64,000 nucleotides of DNA from Bacillus pumilus (GTDB lineage Bacteria > Bacillota > Bacilli > Bacillales > Bacillaceae). Positions 1 through 10,509 of this stretch are shown one piece after another. The notes beneath the pieces are model-generated. The model was not told the origin of the DNA, ran no database searches, and worked only from the letters and a program-made list of their open reading frames with translations. Each line of letters starts with the position of its first letter. Position 1 is the stretch's first letter. The stretch spans positions 2,523,001 to 2,587,000 of the forward strand of contig NZ_CP101833.1 of assembly GCF_024498355.1 (NCBI RefSeq), read 5' to 3'. The position numbers were made by a program, and so were the translations under genes.

Positions 1-1000
1 GTGATGCAATGTTGTGCATCGTTTGTACAGCTTCAACTGGGTATGTCCCTGCTGCTGTTTCACCAGAAAGCATAATCGCATCTGTGCCGTCAAATATCGC
101 ATTTGCCACGTCACTTGCTTCCGCACGAGTTGGACGAGGGTTACGCTGCATGCTGTCCAGCATTTGAGTAGCTGTGATCACAGGCTTGCCTAAACGATTG
201 CATTTTTTAATCAGCATTTTTTGAACAAGCGGTACTTCTTCTGCTGGGATCTCTACACCAAGGTCTCCACGTGCAACCATCAGACCGTCTGATACCTCAA
301 GGATCTCATCGATGTTATCAACACCCTCTTGGTTTTCAATCTTAGGAATGATTTGAATGTCAGCCGCGTTATTCTTTTCAAGAAGCTCACGAATTTCAAG
401 AACATCAGAAGCTCGTCTTACAAAAGAAGCTGCGATGAAATCAACGCCTTGTTCAATTCCGAACAGAATATCATTGGCATCTTTTTCTGTAATACCTGGC
501 AGGTTCACACTCACACCTGGTACGTTTACACCTTTTTTGTTTTTGAGCGTGCCAGTATTCATGACTTTCGTGACGATTTCTTTGCGGTCCTTGTTGAGTT
601 CTTTAACCTCTAAACCAATGAGACCATCATCTAATAGAATGGTTGAGCCCACTTCTACATCATGAATTAAATCTTCGTACGTCACACTAATTCTTTCCGT
701 ATTCCCTACAATGTCTTCCATACTCACGATGAGATCAGCACCAGCTACTAGCTCAATTGAGCCGTTTTCAACAGTACGTGTACGGATCTCTGGACCTTTT
801 GTATCAAGAAGGATCGCAATGTCCTTGCCTAAAGTTTTACCTGCTTTACGAATGTTTTCGATGCGTGCACCATGCTCTTCAAAATCTCCATGAGAGAAGT
901 TTAGTCTGGCTACATTCATTCCTGCTTCAATCAATTCAGTCAGCGTTTCAATGCTTTCACTTGCTGGACCGATTGTACAAACGATTTTTGTCTTTCTCAT
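1..1000 (-). CDS. pyk: Pyruvate kinase, N-terminal part (runs off the left edge)
   Basis: Last ATP-forming step of glycolysis, phosphoenolpyruvate plus ADP to pyruvate plus ATP, in the cytoplasm. The visible part starts [14 protein letters not shown], the classic pyruvate kinase N-terminus, and continues through the barrel and B domain, with RLNFSHG, a DTKGPEIR motif, the PKIENQEGV segment and [10 protein letters not shown]. About 333 codons are visible; the C-terminal part lies outside the window. The ATG at 1000 has a strong AGGAGG-type ribosome site about 10 bases upstream. It follows pfkA by 27 bases on the same strand, the usual Bacillus pfkA-pyk operon, so the two glycolytic control enzymes are probably co-transcribed. 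Confidence 0.98.
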   Translation of the reverse strand, partial: MRKTKIVCTIGPASESIETLTELIEAGMNVARLNFSHGDFEEHGARIENIRKAGKTLGKDIAILLDTKGPEIRTRTVENGSIELVAGADLIVSMEDIVGNTERISVTYEDLIHDVEVGSTILLDDGLIGLEVKELNKDRKEIVTKVMNTGTLKNKKGVNVPGVSVNLPGITEKDANDILFGIEQGVDFIAASFVRRASDVLEIRELLEKNNAADIQIIPKIENQEGVDNIDEILEVSDGLMVARGDLGVEIPAEEVPLVQKMLIKKCNRLGKPVITATQMLDSMQRNPRPTRAEASDVANAIFDGTDAIMLSGETAAGTYPVEAVQTMHNIAS

Positions 1001-1027
1001 TACTGTTCCTCCTAAGGTCTTCTCGTT

Positions 1028-2047
<1,020 letters not shown>

Positions 2048-2096
2048 TCATGAGCAAAACCGGATGTTTTCAATACGAATTTCTAAAACCGTACTT

Positions 2097-2125
2097 ATTA
2101 TACAATTAAATAAACCGTTTTTAAA
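2097..2125 (-). promoter_or_regulatory. SigA-type promoter of pfkA-pyk
   Basis: On the minus strand, TTTAAA (2125-2120), a 17-base spacer and a perfect TATAAT (2102-2097) lie about 110 bases before the pfkA start. The accA-pfkA gap (1988-2329) contains this promoter, an AT-rich stretch and the accA terminator, and no gene that I can see. Confidence 0.65.
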
Positions 2126-2296
2126 CAAAAGTTAAGAAAGTCATGAAAGCAAATCTCTCAAAAACTTGTAGGATCAAGCGCTCTAAACCTTATCATATCA
2201 AGGTTTTCAGACGTTTCAAATTTTATGAAAACAAAAGAAAATTATTTTCAAATAGCGCTTACACAAGGAAGGTTTTCATAAAAAAAGATGAAAAAA

Positions 2297-2332
2297 AATA
2301 AACGTCAGCCAAAAAGGCTGTACGTTTATTTA
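2297..2332 (-). terminator. Terminator of accDA, overlapping the accA stop
   Basis: Read on the minus strand, a hairpin with arms AAATAAACGTaCAGCC and GGCTGACGTTTATTT is followed by a T-run. The 5' arm includes the accA stop codon. It ends the accD-accA unit before the separate pfkA promoter. Confidence 0.8.
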
Positions 2333-3307
2333 GTTTACCCCAATATATTGATTTTCAATCGACACTTTGCCAATTGCTTTGTATTTTTGATATCTTTGTT
2401 CGACTAATTCTTCTGGCGATAGTTTGAGCAAAGATGTAAGTGACTGTTTTAATGTTTGATCCATGTAGGCTGCTTGTTGTTTCACGTCTCGATGTGCTCC
2501 ACCTTGCACTTCTTTAATAACATCATCTATAATATCTAATTCTTTTAGGTCTGGAGCGGTAATTTTCATTGTTTCTGCAGCTTTTTTAGCAAGTGATGAG
2601 TCCTTCCAGAGCAGTGCTGCTGCACCTTCAGGTGAAATCACTGAATACGTTGAGTTCTCTAGCATGAATAGGTGGTTTCCTACGCCTAAGCCTAGTGCTC
2701 CGCCACTTCCGCCTTCTCCAATGACAATACAGACAACCGGTACACGAAGTCCTGCCATTTCGAATAAGTTTTTCGCAATTGCTTCACTTTGCCCGCGTTC
2801 TTCAGCTGCTTTACCAGGATAAGCTCCTTTTGTATCAATAAAGCAAATGATGGGGCGATTAAATTTATCTGCTTGTTTCATCAAGCGCAGCGCTTTACGG
2901 TAACCTTCTGGATGAGGCATTCCGAAATTACGGCGCAAGTTTTCTTTTGTGTCTTTTCCACGCTGATGGCCAATGACTGTGACAGGAAGCCCTTTAAACG
3001 TGGCGATTCCTCCAACAATGGCTTCATCATCGCCATAGAAACGATCACCATGACATTCGAAAAAGTTGTCAAACAGCTCTTGAATGTAATCGAGAGTTGT
3101 TGGACGCATGGCATGACGTGCAATTTGCACTCTGTCCCATGGTTTTAAATTTGTATAAATGTCCGCTTCAAGCTTACTCAGACGTGTTTCAAGGCGCTCA
3201 ATTTCTGCACTTAAATCCATTTCTGAGTTTTGTGTGAACTTTTTCAATTCATCAATCTTCGCTCTAAGTTCGATGACAGGTTTTTCAAATTCTAGTTCTC
3301 CAGCCAC
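2330..3307 (-). CDS. accA: Acetyl-CoA carboxylase carboxyltransferase subunit alpha
   Basis: With AccD it forms the carboxyltransferase that moves the carboxyl group from biotin to acetyl-CoA, giving malonyl-CoA for fatty-acid synthesis. The 325 residues have the Bacillus AccA length, with a coiled N-terminal part, then the crotonase-like core with [26 protein letters not shown] and the glycine-rich [14 protein letters not shown]. The C-terminus [12 protein letters not shown] is typical. The start at 3307 overlaps the accD end by 16 bases, so translation is probably coupled to give equal subunit amounts. Confidence 0.98.
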   Translation of the reverse strand: MAGELEFEKPVIELRAKIDELKKFTQNSEMDLSAEIERLETRLSKLEADIYTNLKPWDRVQIARHAMRPTTLDYIQELFDNFFECHGDRFYGDDEAIVGGIATFKGLPVTVIGHQRGKDTKENLRRNFGMPHPEGYRKALRLMKQADKFNRPIICFIDTKGAYPGKAAEERGQSEAIAKNLFEMAGLRVPVVCIVIGEGGSGGALGLGVGNHLFMLENSTYSVISPEGAAALLWKDSSLAKKAAETMKITAPDLKELDIIDDVIKEVQGGAHRDVKQQAAYMDQTLKQSLTSLLKLSPEELVEQRYQKYKAIGKVSIENQYIGVN

Positions 3308-4167
3308 TCTCGTTCACCTCCTGTGCTGTGTAATGCTAAGATTTGACCCAGTTTTTCTTTCATCTCTGCACGGTGAATGACAGCATCCAATTGACCATGC
3401 TTCATTAAAAATTCAGCCGTTTGGAAGTCCTCTGGCAGGTCTTCACGAATGGTTTGTTCAATGATTCTGCGGCCTGCAAAACCAATTAATGCACCAGGTT
3501 CTGCAAAGTTGTAATCACCGAGAGACGCAAAACTAGCTGATACACCGCCAGTTGTCGGGTTGGTCATCACAGAGATAATCAAACCTTGGTCCTCGCTGAA
3601 CAGCTTTAATGCTGAACTTGTTTTTGCCATCTGCATGAGACTGAGAATCCCCTCTTGCATTCTCGCTCCGCCAGATGCAGTAAAGATAATAAATGGCACC
3701 TTGTCCGCTTTTGCTTTCTCAATAGCCAGTGTGATCTTTTCACCAACGACCGAGCCCATACTTCCCATACGGAACGTGGCATCCATGACAGCAATTACAG
3801 CACTTTGGCCTTCAATTTCACCTTTACCTGTGACAATGGCTTCATTCAAAGATGTCTTTTCTCTGTCTTTCTCAAGCTTTTCTTCGTAGCCTGGGAAACC
3901 GAGCGGGTTTTCAGAAATCAGGTGCCCGTTAAATTCTTCAAATGTGCCTTCGTCTACAAGGCTTTCAATACGCTGTTTTGCATTCATTTGCAAATGTCTG
4001 CCGCAATTCATACAAACACGTAAATTTTTATCTAGTTCTTTGGTGAGCATTATTTTTTTACATTGCGGACATTTGGTCATGATGCCTTCAGGGACATCTT
4101 GACTTGCCTGTTCAGAGGGTACAGATGCATATTTTTTCTTTTTACTGAAAATGTTCTTGATTGACAA
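3292..4167 (-). CDS. accD: Acetyl-CoA carboxylase carboxyltransferase subunit beta
   Basis: Beta subunit of the carboxyltransferase, partner of AccA. The N-terminus has a four-cysteine zinc ribbon (CPQC and CMNC), followed by a crotonase-like core with GKGEIEGQ, the [12 protein letters not shown] oxyanion segment and [22 protein letters not shown] start at 4167 is chosen: GGGAGG lies 8 bases upstream, and the resulting 291 residues start in line with B. subtilis AccD. The frame is open upstream to 4233, but that extension has no family match. First gene of the accDA unit. Confidence 0.95.
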   Translation of the reverse strand: MSIKNIFSKKKKYASVPSEQASQDVPEGIMTKCPQCKKIMLTKELDKNLRVCMNCGRHLQMNAKQRIESLVDEGTFEEFNGHLISENPLGFPGYEEKLEKDREKTSLNEAIVTGKGEIEGQSAVIAVMDATFRMGSMGSVVGEKITLAIEKAKADKVPFIIFTASGGARMQEGILSLMQMAKTSSALKLFSEDQGLIISVMTNPTTGGVSASFASLGDYNFAEPGALIGFAGRRIIEQTIREDLPEDFQTAEFLMKHGQLDAVIHRAEMKEKLGQILALHSTGGEREWLEN

Positions 4168-4216
4168 ATGACTACCTCCCTTTTTGAAGGGTTTTTTCTT
4201 TACACGCACATCCACT

Positions 4217-4246
4217 ATTATAGGACATGTCATAACTGTACCGAAA
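4217..4246 (-). promoter_or_regulatory. Possible accDA promoter
   Basis: A perfect minus-strand TATAAT (4222-4217) lies 50 bases before the accD TTG start. Only weak -35 candidates (TTCGGT or TTTCGG, 17-18 bases upstream) are visible. The rest of the 4168-4472 gap holds a terminator-like inverted repeat after ytsJ and no gene. Confidence 0.45.
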
Positions 4247-4418
4247 CTATTGTACTTTTTTTGTCAAACGCTGTCATCCTTCATTCCATTTTTTTAGTGG
4301 GGAATTGATGAGAAATGAGTATGTGTTTGGGGCGCTGAGCAGTTGATATATTTGAATTGTGAACGTCTACAAAAAAATCTCATTCCGGATGAAAAAATTT
4401 TCGTATCAGAGAGGAAAT

Positions 4419-4459
4419 GGTGCACGCCTTTCCTCCTATTCCAGAAAGAACGTGCACAC
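4419..4459 (-). terminator. Inverted repeat after ytsJ, probable terminator
   Basis: GGTGCACG and CGTGCAC arms bracket a stem that continues through TTTC/GAAA pairs after a two-base mismatch, just downstream of the ytsJ stop. No long T-run follows directly, so terminator strength is uncertain. Confidence 0.45.
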
Positions 4460-4472
4460 TTTTCCAATTCGA

Positions 4473-5705
4473 TTACTCGCCGATAATCGTTAATTTTCTT
4501 GTTTTTTCTGCAACAGCTTCTGGGTCTACTTTGATTCTTGCAACGCCTGTTTCCATTGCTGCTTTTGCCACTGCTTTAGCTACCGCTGGTGCTACACGTG
4601 CATCAAATGGTGCAGGGATGACGTATTCCGCTGACAATTCTTCATCTGATACAAGGGAAGCAATCGCTTCAACAGCTGCAATTTTCATTTCTTCGTTAAT
4701 GTGTGTTGCACGTACATCGAGCGCTCCGCGGAAAATGCCAGGGAATGCAAGGACGTTGTTCACTTGGTTCGGGAAGTCAGAACGGCCAGTTCCTACAACA
4801 CTTGCACCTGCTGCATGTGCATCTTCTGGCATGATCTCTGGGTTTGGATTTGCCATTGCGAAGATCACAGGATCTTTTGCCATTTTTCCAACCATTTCTT
4901 TTGTTAAAGCACCTGCTACTGAAACGCCGATAAAGACATCTGCGCCTTCAATTACTTCTTCTAAAGAGCCTTCTTTACGGTCTTGGTTCGTAAATTTAGC
5001 TACTTCGTTTTTCACTGCATTCATACCATTTGGACGGCCTTCATAAATAGCGCCTTTTGTATCACACATAATGATATCACGTACACCGAAATGATAAAGA
5101 AGTTTGATAATCGCAATACCTGCTGCGCCAGCGCCGTTTGCAACAACTTTGATTGAAGACATTGATTTTCCAGACAGTTTAAGGGCATTGACAAGTCCTG
5201 CCACTGTTACAATCGCTGTTCCATGCTGATCATCATGGAAAACAGGAATGTTTGTCTCCTTTTTCAAACGCTCTTCAATGATGAAGCAGTTTGGTGCTGC
5301 AATATCTTCAAGGTTCACGCCGCCAAACGTCGGCTCAAGAAGCTTCACTGTTTCAACGATTTTGTCTACATCGTTTGTTGCAAGTGCGATTGGGAATGCA
5401 TCAACACCTGCAAAACTTTTGAATAATACAGCTTTACCTTCCATGACCGGAAGAGATGCTTCCGCACCGATATTTCCAAGCCCTAACACAGCGCTTCCGT
5501 CTGTGACAACAGCGACCATATTACCTTTCATTGTATAATCATACACTTTGCTTGTGTCGTCATAAATATCTTTACATGGCTCTGCAACACCTGGTGAGTA
5601 AGCCAAGCTCAAGTCTTTCGCATTTTTCACTTGTACTTTTGATTTTGATTCGAGTTTGCCTTGATTCTCTTTGTGCATATGTAATGCTTCTTCTCTTAAT
5701 GACAT
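4473..5705 (-). CDS. ytsJ: Malic enzyme (malate to pyruvate), YtsJ type
   Basis: Oxidative decarboxylation of malate to pyruvate; the B. subtilis orthologue prefers NADP and supplies NADPH during growth on malate. The 410 residues match the short bacterial malic enzymes, with LAYSPGVAEPC, VTDGSAVLGLGNIG, FHDDQHGTAIVTVAG (metal and catalytic region), the Rossmann motif VANGAGAAGIAI and the signature MANPNPEI. AAGGAG lies 10 bases before the ATG at 5705. It sits between dnaE and accDA exactly as in B. subtilis. Cofactor preference is inferred from position and family. Confidence 0.93.
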   Translation of the reverse strand: MSLREEALHMHKENQGKLESKSKVQVKNAKDLSLAYSPGVAEPCKDIYDDTSKVYDYTMKGNMVAVVTDGSAVLGLGNIGAEASLPVMEGKAVLFKSFAGVDAFPIALATNDVDKIVETVKLLEPTFGGVNLEDIAAPNCFIIEERLKKETNIPVFHDDQHGTAIVTVAGLVNALKLSGKSMSSIKVVANGAGAAGIAIIKLLYHFGVRDIIMCDTKGAIYEGRPNGMNAVKNEVAKFTNQDRKEGSLEEVIEGADVFIGVSVAGALTKEMVGKMAKDPVIFAMANPNPEIMPEDAHAAGASVVGTGRSDFPNQVNNVLAFPGIFRGALDVRATHINEEMKIAAVEAIASLVSDEELSAEYVIPAPFDARVAPAVAKAVAKAAMETGVARIKVDPEAVAEKTRKLTIIGE

Positions 5706-5846
5706 GTGATGAACACTCCTTCAAGTGGAAAATGATTTAATGAATTGCTAAGTTGATAAGCACATACTTGGCAGTTTAAATACACAGAATCTTTAAAATG
5801 ATAACACAATAGGTGAAATTGTAAAACATATTCAGACGATTTGTCA

Positions 5847-8800
5847 TCATTTAATCACAACGTTTTGTTCACCGAGCAGCTCTTTTAACTGGAAGATCAC
5901 GGCATGATCTGCATGAACTTTGTATGCATCTGGAAGTCTCATCGTCTTTTTTTGCTTTTCATAATACAAATAGACATCTGCTTCTCCGCTGTGCAAAGAG
6001 ATCACTCGTTTTACTTGCTCAAGCAGCTCCTGCGTATGGTTTTCTTCTTTCACCCGAATGTAGACAGACTCTTTTCTTTTTGTGCCCATCTCTTCAAGCA
6101 GAACTGCTTCTTGCACGATGATTTGACTGCTGTCATTTCTGACATCTATTCTGCCTTCAACATAAAGCATGGCGCCCTCCTCAAGTAAGGGGGACAGCTT
6201 TCTGAATTGCTCTGGAAAGACGACGCCTTCCATTTCTCCCGTTTCATCCCCAAATGTGACAAATGCCATCGATTGTCCATTTTTTGTTCGAATCGATTTC
6301 ACTTTTGTCAAAAGACCACCCATTGAGATCGTTCGCTTTATATAAGAAGAAAGTCTGATGATTTCTACTGCTCCATTCTCTCTTAAACGATCTCGATACG
6401 CTTGTACTGGGTGGTTTGATAAATATAAACCGAGTGCCTCTTTTTCAAATTGCAAAAGGTCGACAAGCGGCAGTTCGTCTATCTCAGCATATTTTGGCTT
6501 AATGGAGAAGGTTGTATCCCCAAGAAAGTCCAGCTGGTCCTCAGGTGTTAAAAATGACACGTGGTCTAACGCAATATCTATCGATGCTAAAAGCGAAGCA
6601 CGATTTGGATAAAACTCATCCATCGCCCCTGAAAAAATGAGCGCTTCAATCGTTTTTCGGTTTACACTCTTTGGTGATACCCTTGCGCAAAAATCAAATA
6701 AATCTTCAAACGGCTTTTCCTGTCTTGCTCTGTATATATCCTTTACAGCTGACACTCCGACATTTTTGATCGCTCTTAAGCTGTAGCGGATCTCCCCTTT
6801 TTCAACCGTAAATGGAAATTCACTCTTATTAATAGAAGGCTTCAACACAGAGATCCCTTTTTCCTTTGCCTCATAGAAATATTGAGCGACTTTGTCTTCA
6901 TTTCCAATCACACTAGTTAAAAGTCCGCACATAAAATATAACGGATAATGCGCTTTTAAATAAGCAAGCTGAAAGCCAATCATGCTATATGCGACAGCAT
7001 GGCTTCTATTAAAACCATAGTTTGCAAATTTGACGATTAAGTCATAAACATCATTTGCAATGTTAACAGGATACTCCTTTTTTAGGCATCCTTCAACAAA
7101 ATGGCTTCGCTCTTCATCAAGGACCTTTTTATCCTTTTTTGAAACGGCCCTTCTTAATAGATCGGCCTCGCCTAGCTGAAAGCCCGCCATCTTTGCTGCA
7201 ATCAGCATGATTTGCTCTTGGTAAACGATGACCCCGTAAGTGTCCTTTAAAATGTCATACAAATCTGGGTGCGGGTAAGAGACCTTCACCCTGCCGTGCT
7301 TTCGGTCGATAAAGAGCGGGATATTCTCCATTGGACCTGGCCGGTAGAGGGCATTGACTGCCACGATGTCTTCTAGACTAGAAGGTTTCAGCCGTCTTAG
7401 CACCTGGCGCATCCCCTGTGATTCAAGCTGGAAAATCCCTGTTGTATCTCCTGCTGATAACAATTCAAACGTTTTTTGATCTTGATACGAAATGTCACTA
7501 AAGTTAATGTGGACGTTCTCCTGTCTTTCAATCTGGTTTTTAATGGATTCGATTAGCGTTAAGTTTCTTAACCCTAAGAAATCCATCTTTAGAAGTCCTA
7601 GATCTTCTAAATAATTCATGGCATACTGCGTTAAATACACACCATCATGGCCGTCTTGGATCGGAACAACCTGCGTCAGCGGCTCTTCGCTTAGCACAAC
7701 GCCGGCTGCATGTGTCGACGTGTGTCTTGGCAAGCCTTCTACCTTTAAAGCTGTCTGGAAGACCTTTCGAAGTTCTTCTGATTGCTGGAGCAGCGTTTTT
7801 AATTCGGGAGATGCGGCCACCGCTTCTTTCAGCGTCGTCCCTGGCTTCGATGGGACGAGCTTTGCAAGACGGTCCGCTGCCTTTGAATCAATCCCCATCA
7901 CACGTCCGACATCCCTTAAGGCTGCCTTTGCAGCAAGCGTTCCAAACGTAACAATTTGAGCCACATGCATGTCCCCGTATTTGTCTTTTACATAAGAAAT
8001 CATTTCATCTCTTCTCGTGTCAGGAAAATCAATATCAATATCCGGCATGCTGATTCGCTCAGGATTTAAGAAACGCTCAAATAAAAGGCCGTGACGGATC
8101 GGATCGACATCTGTAATAGACAGAACATAAGCAACAAGTGAGCCTGCTGCGGACCCCCGTCCTGGGCCTGTGACAATGCCGTGGTCATGCGCATACTTCA
8201 TAAAATCCCATACAATAAGAAAATAATCACTGAAATTCATTTTTTGGATAATGCTTAGCTCATACTCAAGCCTTTTGACATACGTTTCATTTGAAGCGAT
8301 CTTTCTTTGTTTCATGCCTTCCGCGCACACTCTTCGTAAAAATTGATCTGCTGTCGATTGATCAGGAGTTGGATAGGATGGCAGTTTTGTCTGTCCAAGA
8401 TTTAAATCTACTTCACAGCGGTCTGCGATCTCAACCGTTCTTGAAAGCAGTTCAGGATCATCCGCATACCATTCCGTCATCTCTTCGATGGATCTGAAAT
8501 GCTTTTCTCCTCGGTCTTCCTCTATATCTGAAAGCTGCTGTCCTGCTTTTATGGCCTTTAAACATGTATACGCCGTTTTGTCCTCTCGGTTGATGTAATG
8601 AACATCTCCCGTCGCGACAAGTGGAATTTCCGCACTTTTTGAGACATCCCGCAGCTTTCCGGCAAGCGACTCGTCTTGCTGAAATGGCTGAACCGCAATG
8701 TACACATGCCCCCCGCCAAAAATACGTTTCAAATGGCTTGCTGCATCGTGCGCTTCTTCTAACTGATCATGCTTCAGCAGCGTTTCAATATAGCCAGATG

Positions 8801-9182
8801 TGCCTGGCGTTATGGCAATAAGCCCATGATGATAGCTTTTCAGCCATTTTTCTTTCAGTCCAGCTTTTGATTTTGATTTCAGCACACTGCTAATTTTGAT
8901 CAGATTTTGATAGCCTTCATTGTTTTTTGCAAGGAGTACCAAGGGATAAGCCTCTGTCTCTTGTTCATCTATGAAGACAGAAGCTGTTAAACCGATGACC
9001 GGCTTGATGCCATGTTTTTTACATTCCTTATAAAATTCAACCGTTCCATACATCACATGGTCATCGGTAAGAGCGAGCGCTTTGTAGCCAAGTTCTTTCG
9101 CTTTTAGCACGAGCTCCTTTACCTTCGCTGCACTGCTTAACAAGCTGTATCCACTGTGGACCTGAAGATGAACATAAGACAT
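5847..9182 (-). CDS. dnaE: DNA polymerase III alpha subunit, DnaE type
   Basis: Error-prone replicative polymerase that extends RNA primers on the lagging strand before PolC takes over. The 1111 residues contain an N-terminal PHP domain (VHLQVHSGYSLL, DDHVMYG), the polymerase palm with PGRGSAAGSLVAY and the acidic PDIDIDFPDTRRDEM, fingers, helix-hairpin-helix region and a C-terminal OB fold (ISMGGLLTKVKSIRTKNG). The ATG at 9182 is preceded by GGAGT at good spacing; ten further in-frame codons upstream are not family sequence. It is divergent from ytrH, as in B. subtilis. Confidence 0.97.
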   Translation of the reverse strand: MSYVHLQVHSGYSLLSSAAKVKELVLKAKELGYKALALTDDHVMYGTVEFYKECKKHGIKPVIGLTASVFIDEQETEAYPLVLLAKNNEGYQNLIKISSVLKSKSKAGLKEKWLKSYHHGLIAITPGTSGYIETLLKHDQLEEAHDAASHLKRIFGGGHVYIAVQPFQQDESLAGKLRDVSKSAEIPLVATGDVHYINREDKTAYTCLKAIKAGQQLSDIEEDRGEKHFRSIEEMTEWYADDPELLSRTVEIADRCEVDLNLGQTKLPSYPTPDQSTADQFLRRVCAEGMKQRKIASNETYVKRLEYELSIIQKMNFSDYFLIVWDFMKYAHDHGIVTGPGRGSAAGSLVAYVLSITDVDPIRHGLLFERFLNPERISMPDIDIDFPDTRRDEMISYVKDKYGDMHVAQIVTFGTLAAKAALRDVGRVMGIDSKAADRLAKLVPSKPGTTLKEAVAASPELKTLLQQSEELRKVFQTALKVEGLPRHTSTHAAGVVLSEEPLTQVVPIQDGHDGVYLTQYAMNYLEDLGLLKMDFLGLRNLTLIESIKNQIERQENVHINFSDISYQDQKTFELLSAGDTTGIFQLESQGMRQVLRRLKPSSLEDIVAVNALYRPGPMENIPLFIDRKHGRVKVSYPHPDLYDILKDTYGVIVYQEQIMLIAAKMAGFQLGEADLLRRAVSKKDKKVLDEERSHFVEGCLKKEYPVNIANDVYDLIVKFANYGFNRSHAVAYSMIGFQLAYLKAHYPLYFMCGLLTSVIGNEDKVAQYFYEAKEKGISVLKPSINKSEFPFTVEKGEIRYSLRAIKNVGVSAVKDIYRARQEKPFEDLFDFCARVSPKSVNRKTIEALIFSGAMDEFYPNRASLLASIDIALDHVSFLTPEDQLDFLGDTTFSIKPKYAEIDELPLVDLLQFEKEALGLYLSNHPVQAYRDRLRENGAVEIIRLSSYIKRTISMGGLLTKVKSIRTKNGQSMAFVTFGDETGEMEGVVFPEQFRKLSPLLEEGAMLYVEGRIDVRNDSSQIIVQEAVLLEEMGTKRKESVYIRVKEENHTQELLEQVKRVISLHSGEADVYLYYEKQKKTMRLPDAYKVHADHAVIFQLKELLGEQNVVIK

Positions 9183-9319
9183 GCTTAATCCACTCCTTTC
9201 GTCTAAAGTCATTCTTTCATTATAAAACGCGATGCGGTGAGAAACAAATGTTCTTTCTTTTCCGTCCGTTCATACTTGTCCAGAGCACGCCATATATTGA
9301 ATAGAGTGAGGTGGAAAAA

Positions 9320-9661
9320 ATGGATGTGAAGGAAGCCTTTATTCCGAACTTTATTAGCTGTTACTTTATCGCACTTGGGGTGATTTTAGGTGGTGCCATT
9401 ATAGGCGGTGTAGGTGCATATTTATCCGGTCAGCCTCCCCTATCAATTATTTCAAGTCTTGCCAACCGTTTAAAAATTTGGGCGCTTGTCGCCGCAATCG
9501 GCGGCACATTTGATGCGGTCTATAGCTTTGAAAGAGGCATTTTCGAAGGAAACACGCGTGATATTTTCAAACAGATCTTATTAATTATCTCTGCCATGGG
9601 CGGTGCACAAACGGGATATCTCATTATTACATGGCTCACTCAGGAGCATGTGTCATCATGA
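9320..9661 (+). CDS. ytrH: Sporulation membrane protein YtrH
   Basis: Small membrane protein of 113 residues with about three hydrophobic segments (FISCYFIALGVILGGAIIGG, LKIWALVAAIGG and ILLIISAMGGAQTGYLI). The B. subtilis orthologue is a sigma-E-dependent mother-cell protein needed for normal spore maturation. The ATG at 9320 is chosen over an in-frame GTG nine bases earlier because that GTG is part of the GAGGTGG ribosome site. The stop overlaps the ytrI start (ATGA), so the pair is translationally coupled. No convincing sigma-E promoter was found upstream. Confidence 0.88.
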   Translation: MDVKEAFIPNFISCYFIALGVILGGAIIGGVGAYLSGQPPLSIISSLANRLKIWALVAAIGGTFDAVYSFERGIFEGNTRDIFKQILLIISAMGGAQTGYLIITWLTQEHVSS

Positions 9662-10161
9662 GAGTGCCGGAGCTGTATAAACGCCCAGGCTGGCAGCGTT
9701 TTTTTGCTGGAATGATGTTCGGCGCGATTATCAGCTGGCTGATTTTCCTCTTTACATATGGAACCTTTCAGGAAAAGCAGGTGACACTGCTCAGAAGCCA
9801 GCAGCACCATATGGACAGTCTGAAAGAACAAATCACACTCTATCGGGAAGATTTGCATAAGTTAAATGAGGATAATAAGCAGCGGCTGCTGATCCAAAGC
9901 GTAGATGTTCATCTCGTGAATCGTGAGCAATATAAAATCCCAGAACCGGATACGCTAAAGTTTGAAGATCAGGTCAAAGAGGACATCTCAGAAGTCATCA
10001 CAAAGGATATTGAAAGTGTCTACAAAACAAAGGAATTATTAAAACGAACGGTGGAAAATAAAGAATATACGATTCGGGAAAAGGCATACCGCGCCAAAGT
10101 GACAGAGCTGACGATTTATACGAAGCTTTCACTGGAAGTGCGTATTTCATTTGCTGAATAA
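9658..10161 (+). CDS. ytrI: Sporulation membrane protein YtrI
   Basis: A 167-residue protein with one N-terminal membrane segment (GMMFGAIISWLIFLFTYG), then a long, charged, coiled-coil-rich region (SQQHHMDSLKEQITLYRED) and a C-terminal domain ending VTELTIYTKLSLEVRISFAE. It is the usual partner of YtrH in sporulating Bacillus and is expressed in the mother cell in B. subtilis. The ATG at 9658 overlaps the ytrH stop; CAGGAG lies about 12 bases upstream. The molecular function is not known. Confidence 0.88.
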   Translation: MRVPELYKRPGWQRFFAGMMFGAIISWLIFLFTYGTFQEKQVTLLRSQQHHMDSLKEQITLYREDLHKLNEDNKQRLLIQSVDVHLVNREQYKIPEPDTLKFEDQVKEDISEVITKDIESVYKTKELLKRTVENKEYTIREKAYRAKVTELTIYTKLSLEVRISFAE

Positions 10162-10270
10162 ATGATCCTGTGGAATTTTTATGAATTTCTGCCCTCAATG
10201 ATCGCTTTTCACTCCAAATTTTTATACACTAAAAGAAGAACGATATCCTAAATAGAAAGAGGTGAGAACA

Positions 10271-10456
10271 ATGGAGGTTTATAGCTATCGTCAAATGGCA
10301 CGAGACAAAGCAAGCCGGATCAAAGATGGCATGTGTGCTTATGCTGAGACAGAAATGATGGCTCATTTAATTAAAAAAGAATTAAAGCATCAAAATCTCC
10401 AAGCCTATGAAGATTCAACGGACATCGGCTGCTGGTTTATCCCTGTATCCAATTAA
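10271..10456 (+). CDS. ytzJ: Small conserved protein, YtzJ-like
   Basis: A 61-residue soluble protein (MEVYSYRQMARDKASRIK...) with no membrane segment or recognised domain. The ATG at 10271 has a clear GAGGTGAG ribosome site four bases upstream. Its place between ytrI and nrnA matches B. subtilis ytzJ; the symbol rests on position and size. Function unknown. Confidence 0.65.
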   Translation: MEVYSYRQMARDKASRIKDGMCAYAETEMMAHLIKKELKHQNLQAYEDSTDIGCWFIPVSN

Positions 10457-10473
10457 CCCTTTTCTCCAGCATC

Positions 10474-10509
10474 AAAAAAGAGAGAGGAGACTTGAAGCCT
10501 TCCTCTCTC
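10474..10509 (-). terminator. Terminator of nrnA (works in both directions)
   Basis: GAGAGAGGA (10480-10488) pairs with TCCTCTCTC (10501-10509), with A-rich flank on the left that reads as a T-run on the minus strand. The arm touches the nrnA stop. It separates the convergent ytzJ and nrnA genes. Confidence 0.8.

Noticed and set aside
4217-4260. Possible FapR operator before accD (GTAC repeats)
   Set aside because: The two GTAC words do not form the 17-base FapR dyad, and accDA is not a known FapR target in B. subtilis.
4417-5046. A 209-codon open frame on the plus strand opposite ytsJ
   Set aside because: It is the antisense shadow of the well-supported malic enzyme and has no protein family character.
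9242-9278. Sigma-E promoter before ytrH
   Set aside because: CATACTTG resembles a -10 element, but no -35 element lies at the right distance.
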